A DNA stretch of 64,000 nucleotides from Dyella_B acidisoli (lineage in GTDB: Bacteria; Pseudomonadota; Gammaproteobacteria; Xanthomonadales; Rhodanobacteraceae). A model generated the notes under the pieces. The model was not told the DNA's origin and ran no database searches. It saw only the letters and a program-made list of their open reading frames with translations. Location: assembly GCF_049532895.1 (NCBI RefSeq), contig NZ_CP064031.1, positions 4,216,001-4,280,000 on the forward strand, in the 5' to 3' direction. Each line of letters starts with the position of its first letter. The stretch's first letter is position 1. Position numbers and translations under genes: made by a program. Positions 9,346-17,429 of this stretch are shown piece by piece.

Positions 9346-11676
9346 TCACTTGTAGGGACTCATCGCCGTGGGCCGCGCCGTGACCGCCTGCCCCCACTGC
9401 TTGTTCGGCTCCGCGTGCATCGTGAAATGCAGCTCGCCACCTGCAAGGATATCGGCGTGTTTGAGGTACACGCGATCCAGCGGCTTGCCGTTCAACGTGA
9501 CTTCGCCCACGTAAGGATGCGCATCATCGAACGGCGTCGCGGTGATGGTGAAGGTGTGACCATTCTCCAGATGAATCGCCGCGCGCGGCACGAACGGTCG
9601 GCCGATGGCGTATTCATCGCTCGCCGGCGTGACGGGATAGAAGCCCAACGCGGTGAAGATGTACCAGGCGGACATCTGGCCCAGATCGTCGTTGCCGATC
9701 AAGCCCGCCGGGCCGGGACCGTATTCGTTGTCCATGATCTGCTTCAGCCGCTGCTGCGTTTTCCACGGTGCACCGGCGTAGTCGTACAGATAGGCGATGT
9801 GGTGGCTGGGCTCGTTGCCGTGTGCATACCAACCGATCAGGCCGGTGATGTCCTCCACGTTCTTGAAGATGGACGGATCCACCTTGGCGTCGAACAACTC
9901 GTCCAACTTATGCGTGAAAGCCGCATCGCCGCCCATCGCGGTGATCAGGCCGGCCACGTCCTGAGGCACATACCAGGAGTACTGCCAGGCATTGGCTTCG
10001 GTGTAGTCGTCGCCATAGCCGGCGCTGGCGGGATCAAACGGCTCGCGGAACTTGCCGTTGGTCAGGCGTGCGCGCATGAACCCGGTCTTCGGATCCCACA
10101 CGTTGCGCCAGTAGCCGGCGCGCTTCTCGAACGTGTCGTAGACGTCGTGCTTGCCCATGGCCTTGGCCATCTGTGCGATGGCCCAGTCGTCGTAGGCGTA
10201 TTCCTGGGTTTTGGAGCCGCCCTCTACTTCCTTGTCGATGGGCACGTAGCCGAGCTTCATGTAGTCGGCCAGATCGCCGTAGTCGCCGTACGTTGCGGTG
10301 GACACCATCGCCTTCAGCGCCTTGTCGGTGTCGTAGCCGCGAATGCCCTTGATATACGCATCGGCGATGATCGCTACCGAGTGATAGCCGGTCATGCACC
10401 AGGTTTCCAAGCCCTGATACGCCCACACCGGCAACATGCCGAACGGGCTGGCCTGCTGCGAGGCAATCAGCGAGCGCACAAAATCGACGCTGCGATCCGG
10501 ATGCATCAGGATCATGAGCGGCTGCTGGGCGCGGTATACATCCCAGATCGACCAGCTCGAGTAGAAATCGAAGCCTTCGGCGTGATGCACCTGATAGTCA
10601 GGGCCGCGATAGTCGCCATTTACGTCCATGCTCAGGCTCGGCGAAATCAGCGCGTGATACAGGGCGGTGTAGAACTGCGTGCGCAACGCTTTCGGGCCAT
10701 CCACGTCGATCGGCGCAAGTGCCTTGTTCCAGGCCTCCTGCGCATCGTGACGCTGCGCATCGAAATTCCAGCCCTTGCCGTCCTGATCGAGATTGGCGAT
10801 GGCATTGGCTTCGCTTACCGAAGAAATCGCCACCTTCGCCAGCAACGGCGCTTTCAGTTCGCCGAAGTCGAACACGCCCACGATGGCACGACCGTTCTGC
10901 GCGTTCTGATCCTGCGACTGGTAGCCCGGCCCCTTGAAGCCTTTGTAGACCAGATCGGTTTCGCGGTTGTACAGCTCGCGCGAGGTCATCGGCTGATTGA
11001 AGCGCATGGCGAAACACAGCTCGCGCCCCGGCGCCCAGCCGCGCGTCGTGCGGCAACCGGTAACGGTGCCGTCCGCACGCACCTGCACGTTGGACCACAG
11101 CACTTTGCCCGGGTAGTCGTAGATGCTCGGGCGCAGATCGAGCAGCAGGTGCGCCGGCTTGCCGGCCGGGAAGGTGTAACGATGCCAGCCTACGCGGCGA
11201 TTGGCGGTCAGTTCCCCACGCACCCCGTAGTCGGCCAAGGTTACGGCGTAGTAACCGGCCTGCTCCACTTCGCTGGCGTGATCGAAACGCGAGCGATAGC
11301 CGCTGCCCGGCACTTTCTCATCGCCCGGCTCCAGCTTCACCTCGCCGGCAATCGGCATCACCAACACGTCGCCCAGGTCCGAATGGCCGGAGCCGGAGAA
11401 GTGTGTATGCGAAAAGCCCATGATGGTGGGGTCGTTGTACTGGTAGCCCGCCGCCCATTTGTAAGCATGTTTGAAATCTGGCATCGCGGTGTCGGGCGAA
11501 AGCTGGATCATGCCGAACGGCACCGTGGCGCCGGGAAACACATGGCCGTCGCCGCCAGTGCCAATGCGCGGATCGACCTCGACCGCATGCGGCTCGCCGG
11601 CCCAGGCCGCGGACGAAGCACCTAGCGAGGAGACGAAAAAAACGCAAAGGCAGGAACGAAGCAGGCGATGGTTCAT
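9346..11676 (-). CDS. Secreted GH92 alpha-mannosidase
   Basis: A 776-residue exo-alpha-mannosidase of the calcium-dependent GH92 family, expected in the periplasm or outer envelope. It has a signal peptide (MNHRLLRSCLCVFFVSSLGASSAAWA) followed by the family N-terminal region (VDPRIGTGGDGHVFPGATVPFGM) and GFSHTHFSGSGHSDLGD. The C-terminal half contains GNDDLGQMSAWYIFTALGFYPV, a strong GH92 signature. ATG 11676 is chosen because it directly starts the signal peptide. The linkage cleaved (1,2, 1,3 or other) cannot be told. It is divergent from the LacI-type regulator, with two palindromic operators in between, and its product mannose would feed the symporter, isomerase and kinase encoded beyond. 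Confidence 0.93.
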   Translation of the reverse strand: MNHRLLRSCLCVFFVSSLGASSAAWAGEPHAVEVDPRIGTGGDGHVFPGATVPFGMIQLSPDTAMPDFKHAYKWAAGYQYNDPTIMGFSHTHFSGSGHSDLGDVLVMPIAGEVKLEPGDEKVPGSGYRSRFDHASEVEQAGYYAVTLADYGVRGELTANRRVGWHRYTFPAGKPAHLLLDLRPSIYDYPGKVLWSNVQVRADGTVTGCRTTRGWAPGRELCFAMRFNQPMTSRELYNRETDLVYKGFKGPGYQSQDQNAQNGRAIVGVFDFGELKAPLLAKVAISSVSEANAIANLDQDGKGWNFDAQRHDAQEAWNKALAPIDVDGPKALRTQFYTALYHALISPSLSMDVNGDYRGPDYQVHHAEGFDFYSSWSIWDVYRAQQPLMILMHPDRSVDFVRSLIASQQASPFGMLPVWAYQGLETWCMTGYHSVAIIADAYIKGIRGYDTDKALKAMVSTATYGDYGDLADYMKLGYVPIDKEVEGGSKTQEYAYDDWAIAQMAKAMGKHDVYDTFEKRAGYWRNVWDPKTGFMRARLTNGKFREPFDPASAGYGDDYTEANAWQYSWYVPQDVAGLITAMGGDAAFTHKLDELFDAKVDPSIFKNVEDITGLIGWYAHGNEPSHHIAYLYDYAGAPWKTQQRLKQIMDNEYGPGPAGLIGNDDLGQMSAWYIFTALGFYPVTPASDEYAIGRPFVPRAAIHLENGHTFTITATPFDDAHPYVGEVTLNGKPLDRVYLKHADILAGGELHFTMHAEPNKQWGQAVTARPTAMSPYK

Positions 11677-11737
11677 AGGATGGGGGCCTGTTAATGTCTT
11701 TGGTCGAAACGGACCGGGGGTTCGCAAAAAACCCATA

Positions 11738-11770
11738 TTCGGCTTGTCATCATTGAAGGGACAGGCCGAA
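11738..11770. promoter_or_regulatory. Inverted repeat in the mannosidase leader
   Basis: TTCGGCTTGTC (11738-11748) pairs with GACAGGCCGAA (11760-11770), with one mismatch and an 11-nt loop. It lies between the GH92 start and the first LacI-type operator. It could be a leader hairpin or a second protein-binding site; no T-tract follows. Confidence 0.4.
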
Positions 11771-11786
11771 GATGGGGCTGGGCGGT

Positions 11787-11800
11787 TTGGATCGTTCCAA
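11787..11800. promoter_or_regulatory. LacI-family operator, copy 1
   Basis: TTGGATCGTTCCAA is a near-perfect palindrome with the central CG typical of LacI-family operators. It lies 111 bp upstream of the GH92 start and is identical to the copy at 11879-11892. Confidence 0.75.
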
Positions 11801-11878
11801 GGCGCCGGACGCTAACACTGGGGAAGGAGGCTTGGCATGCTGCAGTGCAGGATCACCAATTTGCAGGTTCGGGTACAT

Positions 11879-11892
11879 TTGGATCGTTCCAA
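11879..11892. promoter_or_regulatory. LacI-family operator, copy 2
   Basis: A second exact TTGGATCGTTCCAA, 92 bp from copy 1 and 19 bp before the regulator's ATG. The position suggests autoregulation and possible DNA looping between the copies. Confidence 0.75.
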
Positions 11893-11911
11893 AGGCGAGG
11901 TTCTGGGATAA

Positions 11912-12961
11912 ATGGGGAACACACCGCCGGTCGGCCGGAAGGTCACTCTGAGCGATATTGCCGCGGGTTGCGACGTCTCCCGCGCTACGGTTTCGCTTGT
12001 TCTGCGGGGCAGCCCGCTGGTCAACAAACACACCCGCGCGCGCGTGGAGGAAGAACTGCGCCGCCAGGGTTACGTCTACAACCGCGCTGCCGCGAATCTG
12101 CGTCGACGCACATCGTCGAGCATCGCGCTGGTGCTCAACGATCTGGCCAATCCGTTCTTCGCGGAATTCGCCGCGGGTGTCGACGAGATACTCGGCGACA
12201 CCGGCTTCGTGACGCTGCTTGGTAGCACTGGCGAATCGACCGAACGCGAACTGGCTGTGCTCGGTTCGCTGATGGAACACGGCCCAGCCGGCATCATTCT
12301 GTCGCCCGCCGAAGGCAGCGATGCGCAGCAGATTCTTGCTGCAGTCGGCTCGCTGACGCCGCTGCTGCTGTTCAATCGCGAAGTAAGCGGCGATGTCGCC
12401 TCGTGTGATCACTGGGATCGACTGTTCCTGGACAACCAACGCGGTGCGCGCCTGGCTACCGAACATCTGATCGAGCAAGGTCACAAGCGCATCGCGTTCT
12501 ACGGTGGTCATCTCGGTTCCAGTTCCTGCCGCCAGCGTCGCGCGGGTTATGTCGAAGCGATGAAAGCCGCCGGCCTGCCGATCGAACAAAGCTGGATCGT
12601 GGAATGCATTCCCAACCGCCTGGATGCGGTGGCGCACAGCGAACAATTATTCAACGGCAAAACCGCACCAACCGCTGCGGTCTGCTACAACGACGCGGTA
12701 GCGCTGGGCCTGATGCTGGGATTGCATCAGCGCGGCCTGCAGCCGGGCAGCGATTTTGCCCTCACTGGCTTCGACGACATCGCCGAAGCCGCAGTCAGCG
12801 CACCGCCGCTGACCACGCTGGCGGTGACGCCACGCGACCGCGGTCGGCAAGCCGCGGAATTGATCTTGCAGCGCGTGCGGGATCCTTCTCCTCCACCTCG
12901 TCAAACCATCGCGCCCGTGCAATTGCTGGTACGCGCAAGCAGTTGTCCGCCTCACGACTAA
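11912..12961 (+). CDS. LacI-family transcriptional repressor of the mannoside locus
   Basis: A 349-residue regulator. The N-terminal helix-turn-helix and hinge read VTLSDIAAGCDVSRATVSLVLRG and then LRRRTSSSIALVLNDL, followed by a periplasmic-binding-protein-like sugar-sensing domain (NPFFAEFAAGVDEIL, LTGFDDIAEA). The gene is divergent from the GH92 mannosidase and co-directional with the symporter, kinase and isomerase genes. Twin palindromic operators lie in the divergent region, one just before its own start. I infer that it senses mannose, fructose or a mannoside and represses both directions; the effector is not visible. It is separated from the symporter by a palindromic element. Confidence 0.92.
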   Translation: MGNTPPVGRKVTLSDIAAGCDVSRATVSLVLRGSPLVNKHTRARVEEELRRQGYVYNRAAANLRRRTSSSIALVLNDLANPFFAEFAAGVDEILGDTGFVTLLGSTGESTERELAVLGSLMEHGPAGIILSPAEGSDAQQILAAVGSLTPLLLFNREVSGDVASCDHWDRLFLDNQRGARLATEHLIEQGHKRIAFYGGHLGSSSCRQRRAGYVEAMKAAGLPIEQSWIVECIPNRLDAVAHSEQLFNGKTAPTAAVCYNDAVALGLMLGLHQRGLQPGSDFALTGFDDIAEAAVSAPPLTTLAVTPRDRGRQAAELILQRVRDPSPPPRQTIAPVQLLVRASSCPPHD

Positions 12962-13083
12962 GAGCCTGCTTAATGTCTCAACGTAGCCCTCCCAGCCCTT
13001 GAGTAGCCGTCATGCGCCACGCACGACGACCTGACGACTACTCAAGGGCTAAGCGAACCACGCTGAGACACTAAACAGGCTCT
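12961..13083. repeat. Palindromic element with terminal inverted repeats
   Basis: The outer arm AGAGCCTGCTTAATGTCTCA pairs with the reverse complement of the segment ending CAGGCTCT at 13083. An inner arm AGCCCTTGAGTAGCCGTC pairs with GACGACTACTCAAGGGCT. The roughly 120-bp element can fold almost end to end. No clear target-site duplication was found. It may be a MITE-like element serving as a terminator between the repressor and symporter genes. Confidence 0.75.
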
Positions 13084-13100
13084 GATCATCGGATTTCATC

Positions 13101-14423
13101 ATGGCTTTTACCGCAGCTACTCCGCCGTCCTCGGGATTGTCGACGGCCTCCAACGATACCCGCTACACGTACTACCCCATGGCGCTCACTGTCATCACGA
13201 CGGTGTTCTTCATGTGGGGTTTTCTTACCTGCCTCAATGACATTCTGATTCCGCATTTGAAGGCGGTGTTCGAGTTGAATTACGCGCAGGCGATGTTGGT
13301 GCAGTTCACCTTCTTCGGTGCGTATTTCCTGATGTCGCTGCCTGCGGGCCGCGTGGTGGCGCATCTGGGTTACAAGAAGAGCATCGTGACGGGCCTGATC
13401 ATCGCCGGCATCGGTGCACTGGGTTTCTGGCCTGCGGCTGGCTTGCGGTTGTATCCAGCATTTCTCGGCGCGTTGTTCGTGCTCGCCACCGGCATCACGG
13501 TGCTGCAGGTGGCAGCCAATCCGTATGTGGCGCTACTTGGACCTGAAAGAACCAGCTCCAGCCGCCTCACGCTGGCACAGGCGCTCAATTCGTTCGGCAC
13601 AACGATCGCGCCGCTGTTCGGCAGCCTGTTGATCCTGTCCACCAAGGTGAAGAGCGCGGCTGAAATTGCCAACCTTTCTGCAAGCGAGCAGATTCTTTAC
13701 CGCGCTCAAGAAGCGCAATCGGTGCAGACGCCTTACATCGGCCTGGCCATAGTGCTGGTGCTGCTGGCGATCTTCGTGTGGCTGTTCCGCCTGCCCACGC
13801 TGGACGAAAGCACCGAGAAGGCCGATGTCGGTCATCACACGCTGCTCGATGCGCTGCGCTATCCCCATGTGCTGTTCGGCGTGCTTGGTATCTTCTTCTA
13901 CGTGGGTGCAGAAGTATCGATCGGCAGCTTCCTGGTCAATTACCTCTCCGGTCCGAACATCGGGCACATGAGCGAACAGCAGGCCGCACATTACGTGTCG
14001 TTCTATTGGGGCGGTGCCATGGTCGGCCGCTTCATTGGCTCCGCGCTACTGGCGACGATGTCGCCGCGCAAGCTGCTAGCTGCATTCTCCGCTGTCAACG
14101 TCCTGCTGCTGATCACCACCATGACCACCAGCGGCAACGTCGCGATGTACAGCATCGTAGCGATCGGCCTGTTCAACTCGATCATGTTCCCCACCATCTT
14201 CTCGCTCGGCATCGAGCGCATGGGCCCGCTCACCGGCAAGGCGTCGAGCCTGTTGATCATGGCGATCGTCGGTGGCGCACTGGTGCCATGGCTGCAAGGT
14301 GTACTGGCGGACAGCATCGGCATCCAGCACGCGTTCGTGCTGCCGGCGCTTTGCTACGGCTACATCGTGTTTTACGGCTTGCGCGGTTCGGCTATTCGCA
14401 GCGCACCCGTCGCTGCGCAGTAA
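13101..14423 (+). CDS. Sugar:H+ symporter (FucP/GlcP-type MFS)
   Basis: A 440-residue major-facilitator transporter with about 12 hydrophobic segments and the FucP-family N-terminal region (TVFFMWGFLTCLNDILIPHLK). Other typical segments are QVAANPYVALLG and ALNSFGTTIAPLFGS, and the C-terminal half has FPTIFSLGIERMGPLTGKASS. By family it imports hexoses such as fucose, glucose, galactose or mannose with protons across the inner membrane. Next to a GH92 mannosidase, a mannose isomerase and a fructokinase, mannose is the likeliest substrate. It may start its own transcript, since the palindrome at 12961-13083 lies just upstream; a hairpin follows its stop. Confidence 0.9.
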   Translation: MAFTAATPPSSGLSTASNDTRYTYYPMALTVITTVFFMWGFLTCLNDILIPHLKAVFELNYAQAMLVQFTFFGAYFLMSLPAGRVVAHLGYKKSIVTGLIIAGIGALGFWPAAGLRLYPAFLGALFVLATGITVLQVAANPYVALLGPERTSSSRLTLAQALNSFGTTIAPLFGSLLILSTKVKSAAEIANLSASEQILYRAQEAQSVQTPYIGLAIVLVLLAIFVWLFRLPTLDESTEKADVGHHTLLDALRYPHVLFGVLGIFFYVGAEVSIGSFLVNYLSGPNIGHMSEQQAAHYVSFYWGGAMVGRFIGSALLATMSPRKLLAAFSAVNVLLLITTMTTSGNVAMYSIVAIGLFNSIMFPTIFSLGIERMGPLTGKASSLLIMAIVGGALVPWLQGVLADSIGIQHAFVLPALCYGYIVFYGLRGSAIRSAPVAAQ

Positions 14424-14433
14424 AGCTCAAGTG

Positions 14434-14459
14434 CCCTCTCCTCTTTAGGAGGAGAGGGC
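14434..14459. terminator. Hairpin after symporter gene
   Basis: CCCTCTCCTC-TTTA-GGAGGAGAGGG forms a strong stem with a short loop just after the symporter stop. It lacks a clear T-tract, so it may only attenuate or stabilise the transcript. Confidence 0.5.
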
Positions 14460-14574
14460 TGACGTGAACGACCAAGCTTGTCGCGATGCTCACTGAACGC
14501 ACAGCCGATACACACGCATCTCCCCGTGGGGAGAACAACAAAAATCTCTCATTCGTTTTCTCTTGGGGTCTTTG

Positions 14575-15555
14575 ATGAAACGTTCCATCCTCTGCTTCGG
14601 CGAGGCTTTGATCGATATGCACGGCGAAGGCAGCGATGGCCACGGCTTTGCGCGCCACTTCGTACCTTTCGCCGGCGGCGCACCCGCCAATGTGGCGGTC
14701 GCCATTGCCAAACTCGGCAGTCATGCGCGTTTTGCGGGCATGCTGGGCACCGACCGTTTCGGCGACTTCCTGCTGCATAGCTTCCAGCAGGCCGGTGTCG
14801 ATACCGGCGACGTCGTGCGCACCGGTGAAGCCAACACGGCGCTCGCGTTCGTAACTCTAGACCCGCGCGGCGAGCGCAGCTTTGCGTTCTACCGTCCACC
14901 TTCCGCCGACTTGCTGTTCCGCATCGAGCACTTCCGTCCGCAGACGTTCAACGACACGGCGGTGTTCCACATCTGCTCCAACAGCATGACTGATCCAGAT
15001 CTCGCTGATGTCACCCTCACCGGCATGCGCCGCGCGCGCCAGGCCGGCGCGCTGGTGAGCTTCGATCTCAACCTGCGTCCGGCACTGTGGCCGCGCGGTA
15101 GCGAACCTCGTCCGCACGTATGGCCTGCATTGCTGTTGGCCGATGTGGTGAAGCTCAGTGCCGAGGAATTCGACTGGCTGGCGAACGACGAAGGCGAAGA
15201 AGCCCTGCTAGAACGCTTGTGGACCGGCAACGCGCGCCTGCTGATCGTGACCGACGGATCGAAGCCGTTGCGTTGGTTCCACCCGGACGCCCATGGCGAG
15301 CTGCCTTGCTATGACGTGCCGATGGTCGACAGCACCGGTGCGGGCGACGCCTTCGTGGGGGGCCTGCTGTATCAGTTCGCCGAGCAGGGTCTTACTGCTG
15401 CCCATCTCGATGCCTGGGTCGCCACGCTGCCGCGCTTGCACGCTGCGTTGCGCTTTGCCAGCGCCTGCGGCGCCGTGGCTGTGACGCGGCACGGTTCGTT
15501 CGCCGCGATGCCGCACGCCACCGAGGTAGAACAATTCATGGAGACTTACGCATGA
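14575..15555 (+). CDS. PfkB-family fructokinase
   Basis: A 326-residue ribokinase-fold sugar kinase, expected to phosphorylate fructose to fructose-6-phosphate in the cytosol. It starts with the family pattern ILCFGEALIDMH, has the glycine-rich substrate region FAGGAPANVAVAIAKLG, and carries the PfkB signature with the catalytic base in DSTGAGDAFVGGL at about residues 252-264. The ATG at 14575 follows a GGGGTC ribosome site; an in-frame TTG four codons earlier is less likely. Its stop overlaps the start of the AGE-family isomerase by 4 bp, so the two are coupled. The context supports fructose as substrate, supplied by mannose isomerisation. Confidence 0.9.
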   Translation: MKRSILCFGEALIDMHGEGSDGHGFARHFVPFAGGAPANVAVAIAKLGSHARFAGMLGTDRFGDFLLHSFQQAGVDTGDVVRTGEANTALAFVTLDPRGERSFAFYRPPSADLLFRIEHFRPQTFNDTAVFHICSNSMTDPDLADVTLTGMRRARQAGALVSFDLNLRPALWPRGSEPRPHVWPALLLADVVKLSAEEFDWLANDEGEEALLERLWTGNARLLIVTDGSKPLRWFHPDAHGELPCYDVPMVDSTGAGDAFVGGLLYQFAEQGLTAAHLDAWVATLPRLHAALRFASACGAVAVTRHGSFAAMPHATEVEQFMETYA

Positions 15556-16760
15556 CCACGCCGGATTTCCGTTCCGAGACTTTCTTGCGCGAACACATCG
15601 CGCAAACCATGGCGTTCTACCATCCCCGCGCCATTGATCCGGCCGGCGGCTTCTTTCACTACTTCCTCGACGACGGCACGGTCTACGACACCAGCCATCG
15701 CCACCTGGTGAGCAGCACGCGCTTCGTTTTCAACTACGCGATGGCGGCCATCGAGTTTGGCAAGCCGGAATATCTCGACGCCACGCACCACGGCCTGCGC
15801 TATCTGCGCAACGTGCACCGCAATGCCACCACTGGCGGGTATGCATGGACGATCCGCGACGGCAAAGCGGAAGACCGCACCAATCATTGCTATGGCGTTG
15901 CCTTCGTACTGCTCGCCTACTCCACCGCGTTGAAGGCGGGTATCAAGGAAGTCACCGCGTGGATGGATGAAACGTGGCAGTTGCTGGAGAAGCATTTCTG
16001 GGACGCCGAAGCGAATTTGTATCGCGACGAAGCCGACCCCGAATGGCACTTCAGCACCTATCGCGGCCAGAACGCCAACATGCACATGTGCGAAGCGATG
16101 CTTGCCGCTTACCAGGCCAGCAAGGAGCCGCGCTATCTCGATCGCGCGCTCACGCTCGCACGCACGATGACGCAGCATCAGGCCAAGCTGGCCAATGGCC
16201 TGGTGTGGGAGCACTACCACGTCGACTGGAGCATCGACTGGGATTATCACCGCGACGATCCCAAGCATCTGTTCCGCCCCTGGGGCTTCCAGCCCGGTCA
16301 TCAGACCGAATGGGCGAAGTTGCTGATGATCATGGAACCGATGCTGCGCGAACGCGGGCAGGAAGAAGCATGGATTCTGCCCACGGCACAGCACCTGTTC
16401 GACACGGCGCTGGCGCGCGCGTGGGATTCGGTTGACGGCGGCATCTGCTATGGCTTCGCCCCGGATGGCAGCATCTGCGACGGGGACAAATATTTCTGGG
16501 TACAAGCCGAATCGCTGGCCGCTGCAGCGCTGCTGCACGCACGCACCGGTGATGCGAAATACGACGATTGGTACATGAAACTATGGGCCTATTCCTGGGC
16601 GCACTTCATCGATCACAAGTACGGCGCGTGGTATCGCATCCTCACGCAGGACAACAAGAAATACAGCAACGAAAAGAGTCCTGCCGGCAAGGTGGATTAC
16701 CACACCATGGGTGCGTGCTACGAAGTGCTCGCATTGATCCGTCACGGCGGCAAGCCTTGA
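15552..16760 (+). CDS. AGE-family D-mannose isomerase
   Basis: A 402-residue (alpha/alpha)6-barrel protein of the N-acylglucosamine 2-epimerase superfamily. Family landmarks are YAWTIRDG, NHCYGVAFVLLAYS, RGQNANMHMCEAM and RPWGFQPGHQTEWAKLL, the last containing the conserved His-Gln-x-Glu-Trp. Members next to fructokinase and hexose symporters are usually mannose isomerases (mannose to fructose) rather than N-acylglucosamine 2-epimerases. The 4-bp ATGA overlap with the kinase supports one pathway: mannose to fructose to fructose-6-phosphate. Related sugar isomerases such as YihS-type enzymes cannot be excluded from sequence alone. Confidence 0.85.
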   Translation: MTTPDFRSETFLREHIAQTMAFYHPRAIDPAGGFFHYFLDDGTVYDTSHRHLVSSTRFVFNYAMAAIEFGKPEYLDATHHGLRYLRNVHRNATTGGYAWTIRDGKAEDRTNHCYGVAFVLLAYSTALKAGIKEVTAWMDETWQLLEKHFWDAEANLYRDEADPEWHFSTYRGQNANMHMCEAMLAAYQASKEPRYLDRALTLARTMTQHQAKLANGLVWEHYHVDWSIDWDYHRDDPKHLFRPWGFQPGHQTEWAKLLMIMEPMLRERGQEEAWILPTAQHLFDTALARAWDSVDGGICYGFAPDGSICDGDKYFWVQAESLAAAALLHARTGDAKYDDWYMKLWAYSWAHFIDHKYGAWYRILTQDNKKYSNEKSPAGKVDYHTMGACYEVLALIRHGGKP

Positions 16761-16904
16761 TATGTGAAACGTAACCACACGGCCGCCATTCCTGCGAAAG
16801 CACATTGCTTTCCGGAAAAAATTTCTGCAATCAGCGAAGCACAACTGCCCATTGAGCTAGGCGATACTTCTTGATGTGCAGCGACTCGATAACTCACTGA
16901 GTGA

Positions 16905-17040
16905 GCCCTCTCCCTTCGGGAGAGGGTGCCGAGAGGCGAGTGAGGGTTCGGGCGGAGCGTGATGCCCATTTCTCCCGCAAGTTTTGCCATTGCGCGCTGA
17001 TCGTACCCTCACCCCAACCCCTCTCCCGAAGGGAGAGGGG
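16905..17040. repeat. Inverted CCCTCTCCC-type repeat pair
   Basis: Two hairpin-forming units, CCCTCTCCCTTCGGGAGAGG (from 16908) and CCTCTCCCGAAGGGAGAGG (from about 17020), lie in opposite arms together with GAGTGAGGGT and ACCCTCACCCC. It is a dispersed intergenic repeat type. The rest of 16761-17429 shows no credible gene. Confidence 0.75.
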
Positions 17041-17116
17041 CAGGCGCTGCAAACTTTCCCGGACAGCAGTACGCAAAAGCAGGAATAACAGCCGTACAAG
17101 GTAAACGTTTGCAATG

Positions 17117-17141
17117 AAAAGCCCGCGCAATGCGGGCTTTT
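17117..17141. terminator. Rho-independent terminator
   Basis: AAAAGCCCGC-GCAAT-GCGGGCTTTT is a perfect stem with a terminal T-run on the plus strand. It probably ends the symporter-kinase-isomerase transcript. Confidence 0.8.
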
Positions 17142-17429
17142 ACTTGTCCCGAAATGCTGCGGCGCAGCTTGTGGGGCTCGTTAATCTCTTATTATCCTAA
17201 AATACGACAATTGAAAAAACGGCTGGAAGTAGCCTTGATTCTGGGTCTGTAACACCAAGGCTGTTTCACGCCGTGACTGGCGAACATTGAAGGGGCGGTC
17301 TTTAGGACCAGGTGTTTTCCAGTGGGGATGAGTGCGACGTCGACATGCGCAATGCCGGCGGGAGTAGCACTGTGTCAAGCGACATCGCATTCGTGTTAGG
17401 CAACGTAGTTCCACGCGGAGGGGTATTCG

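Noticed and set aside
9253..11625. 790-codon plus-strand frame opposite the GH92 gene
   Set aside because: The minus strand encodes a complete GH92 enzyme with signal peptide. The opposite frame has His/Arg/Val-rich composition with no recognisable domain.
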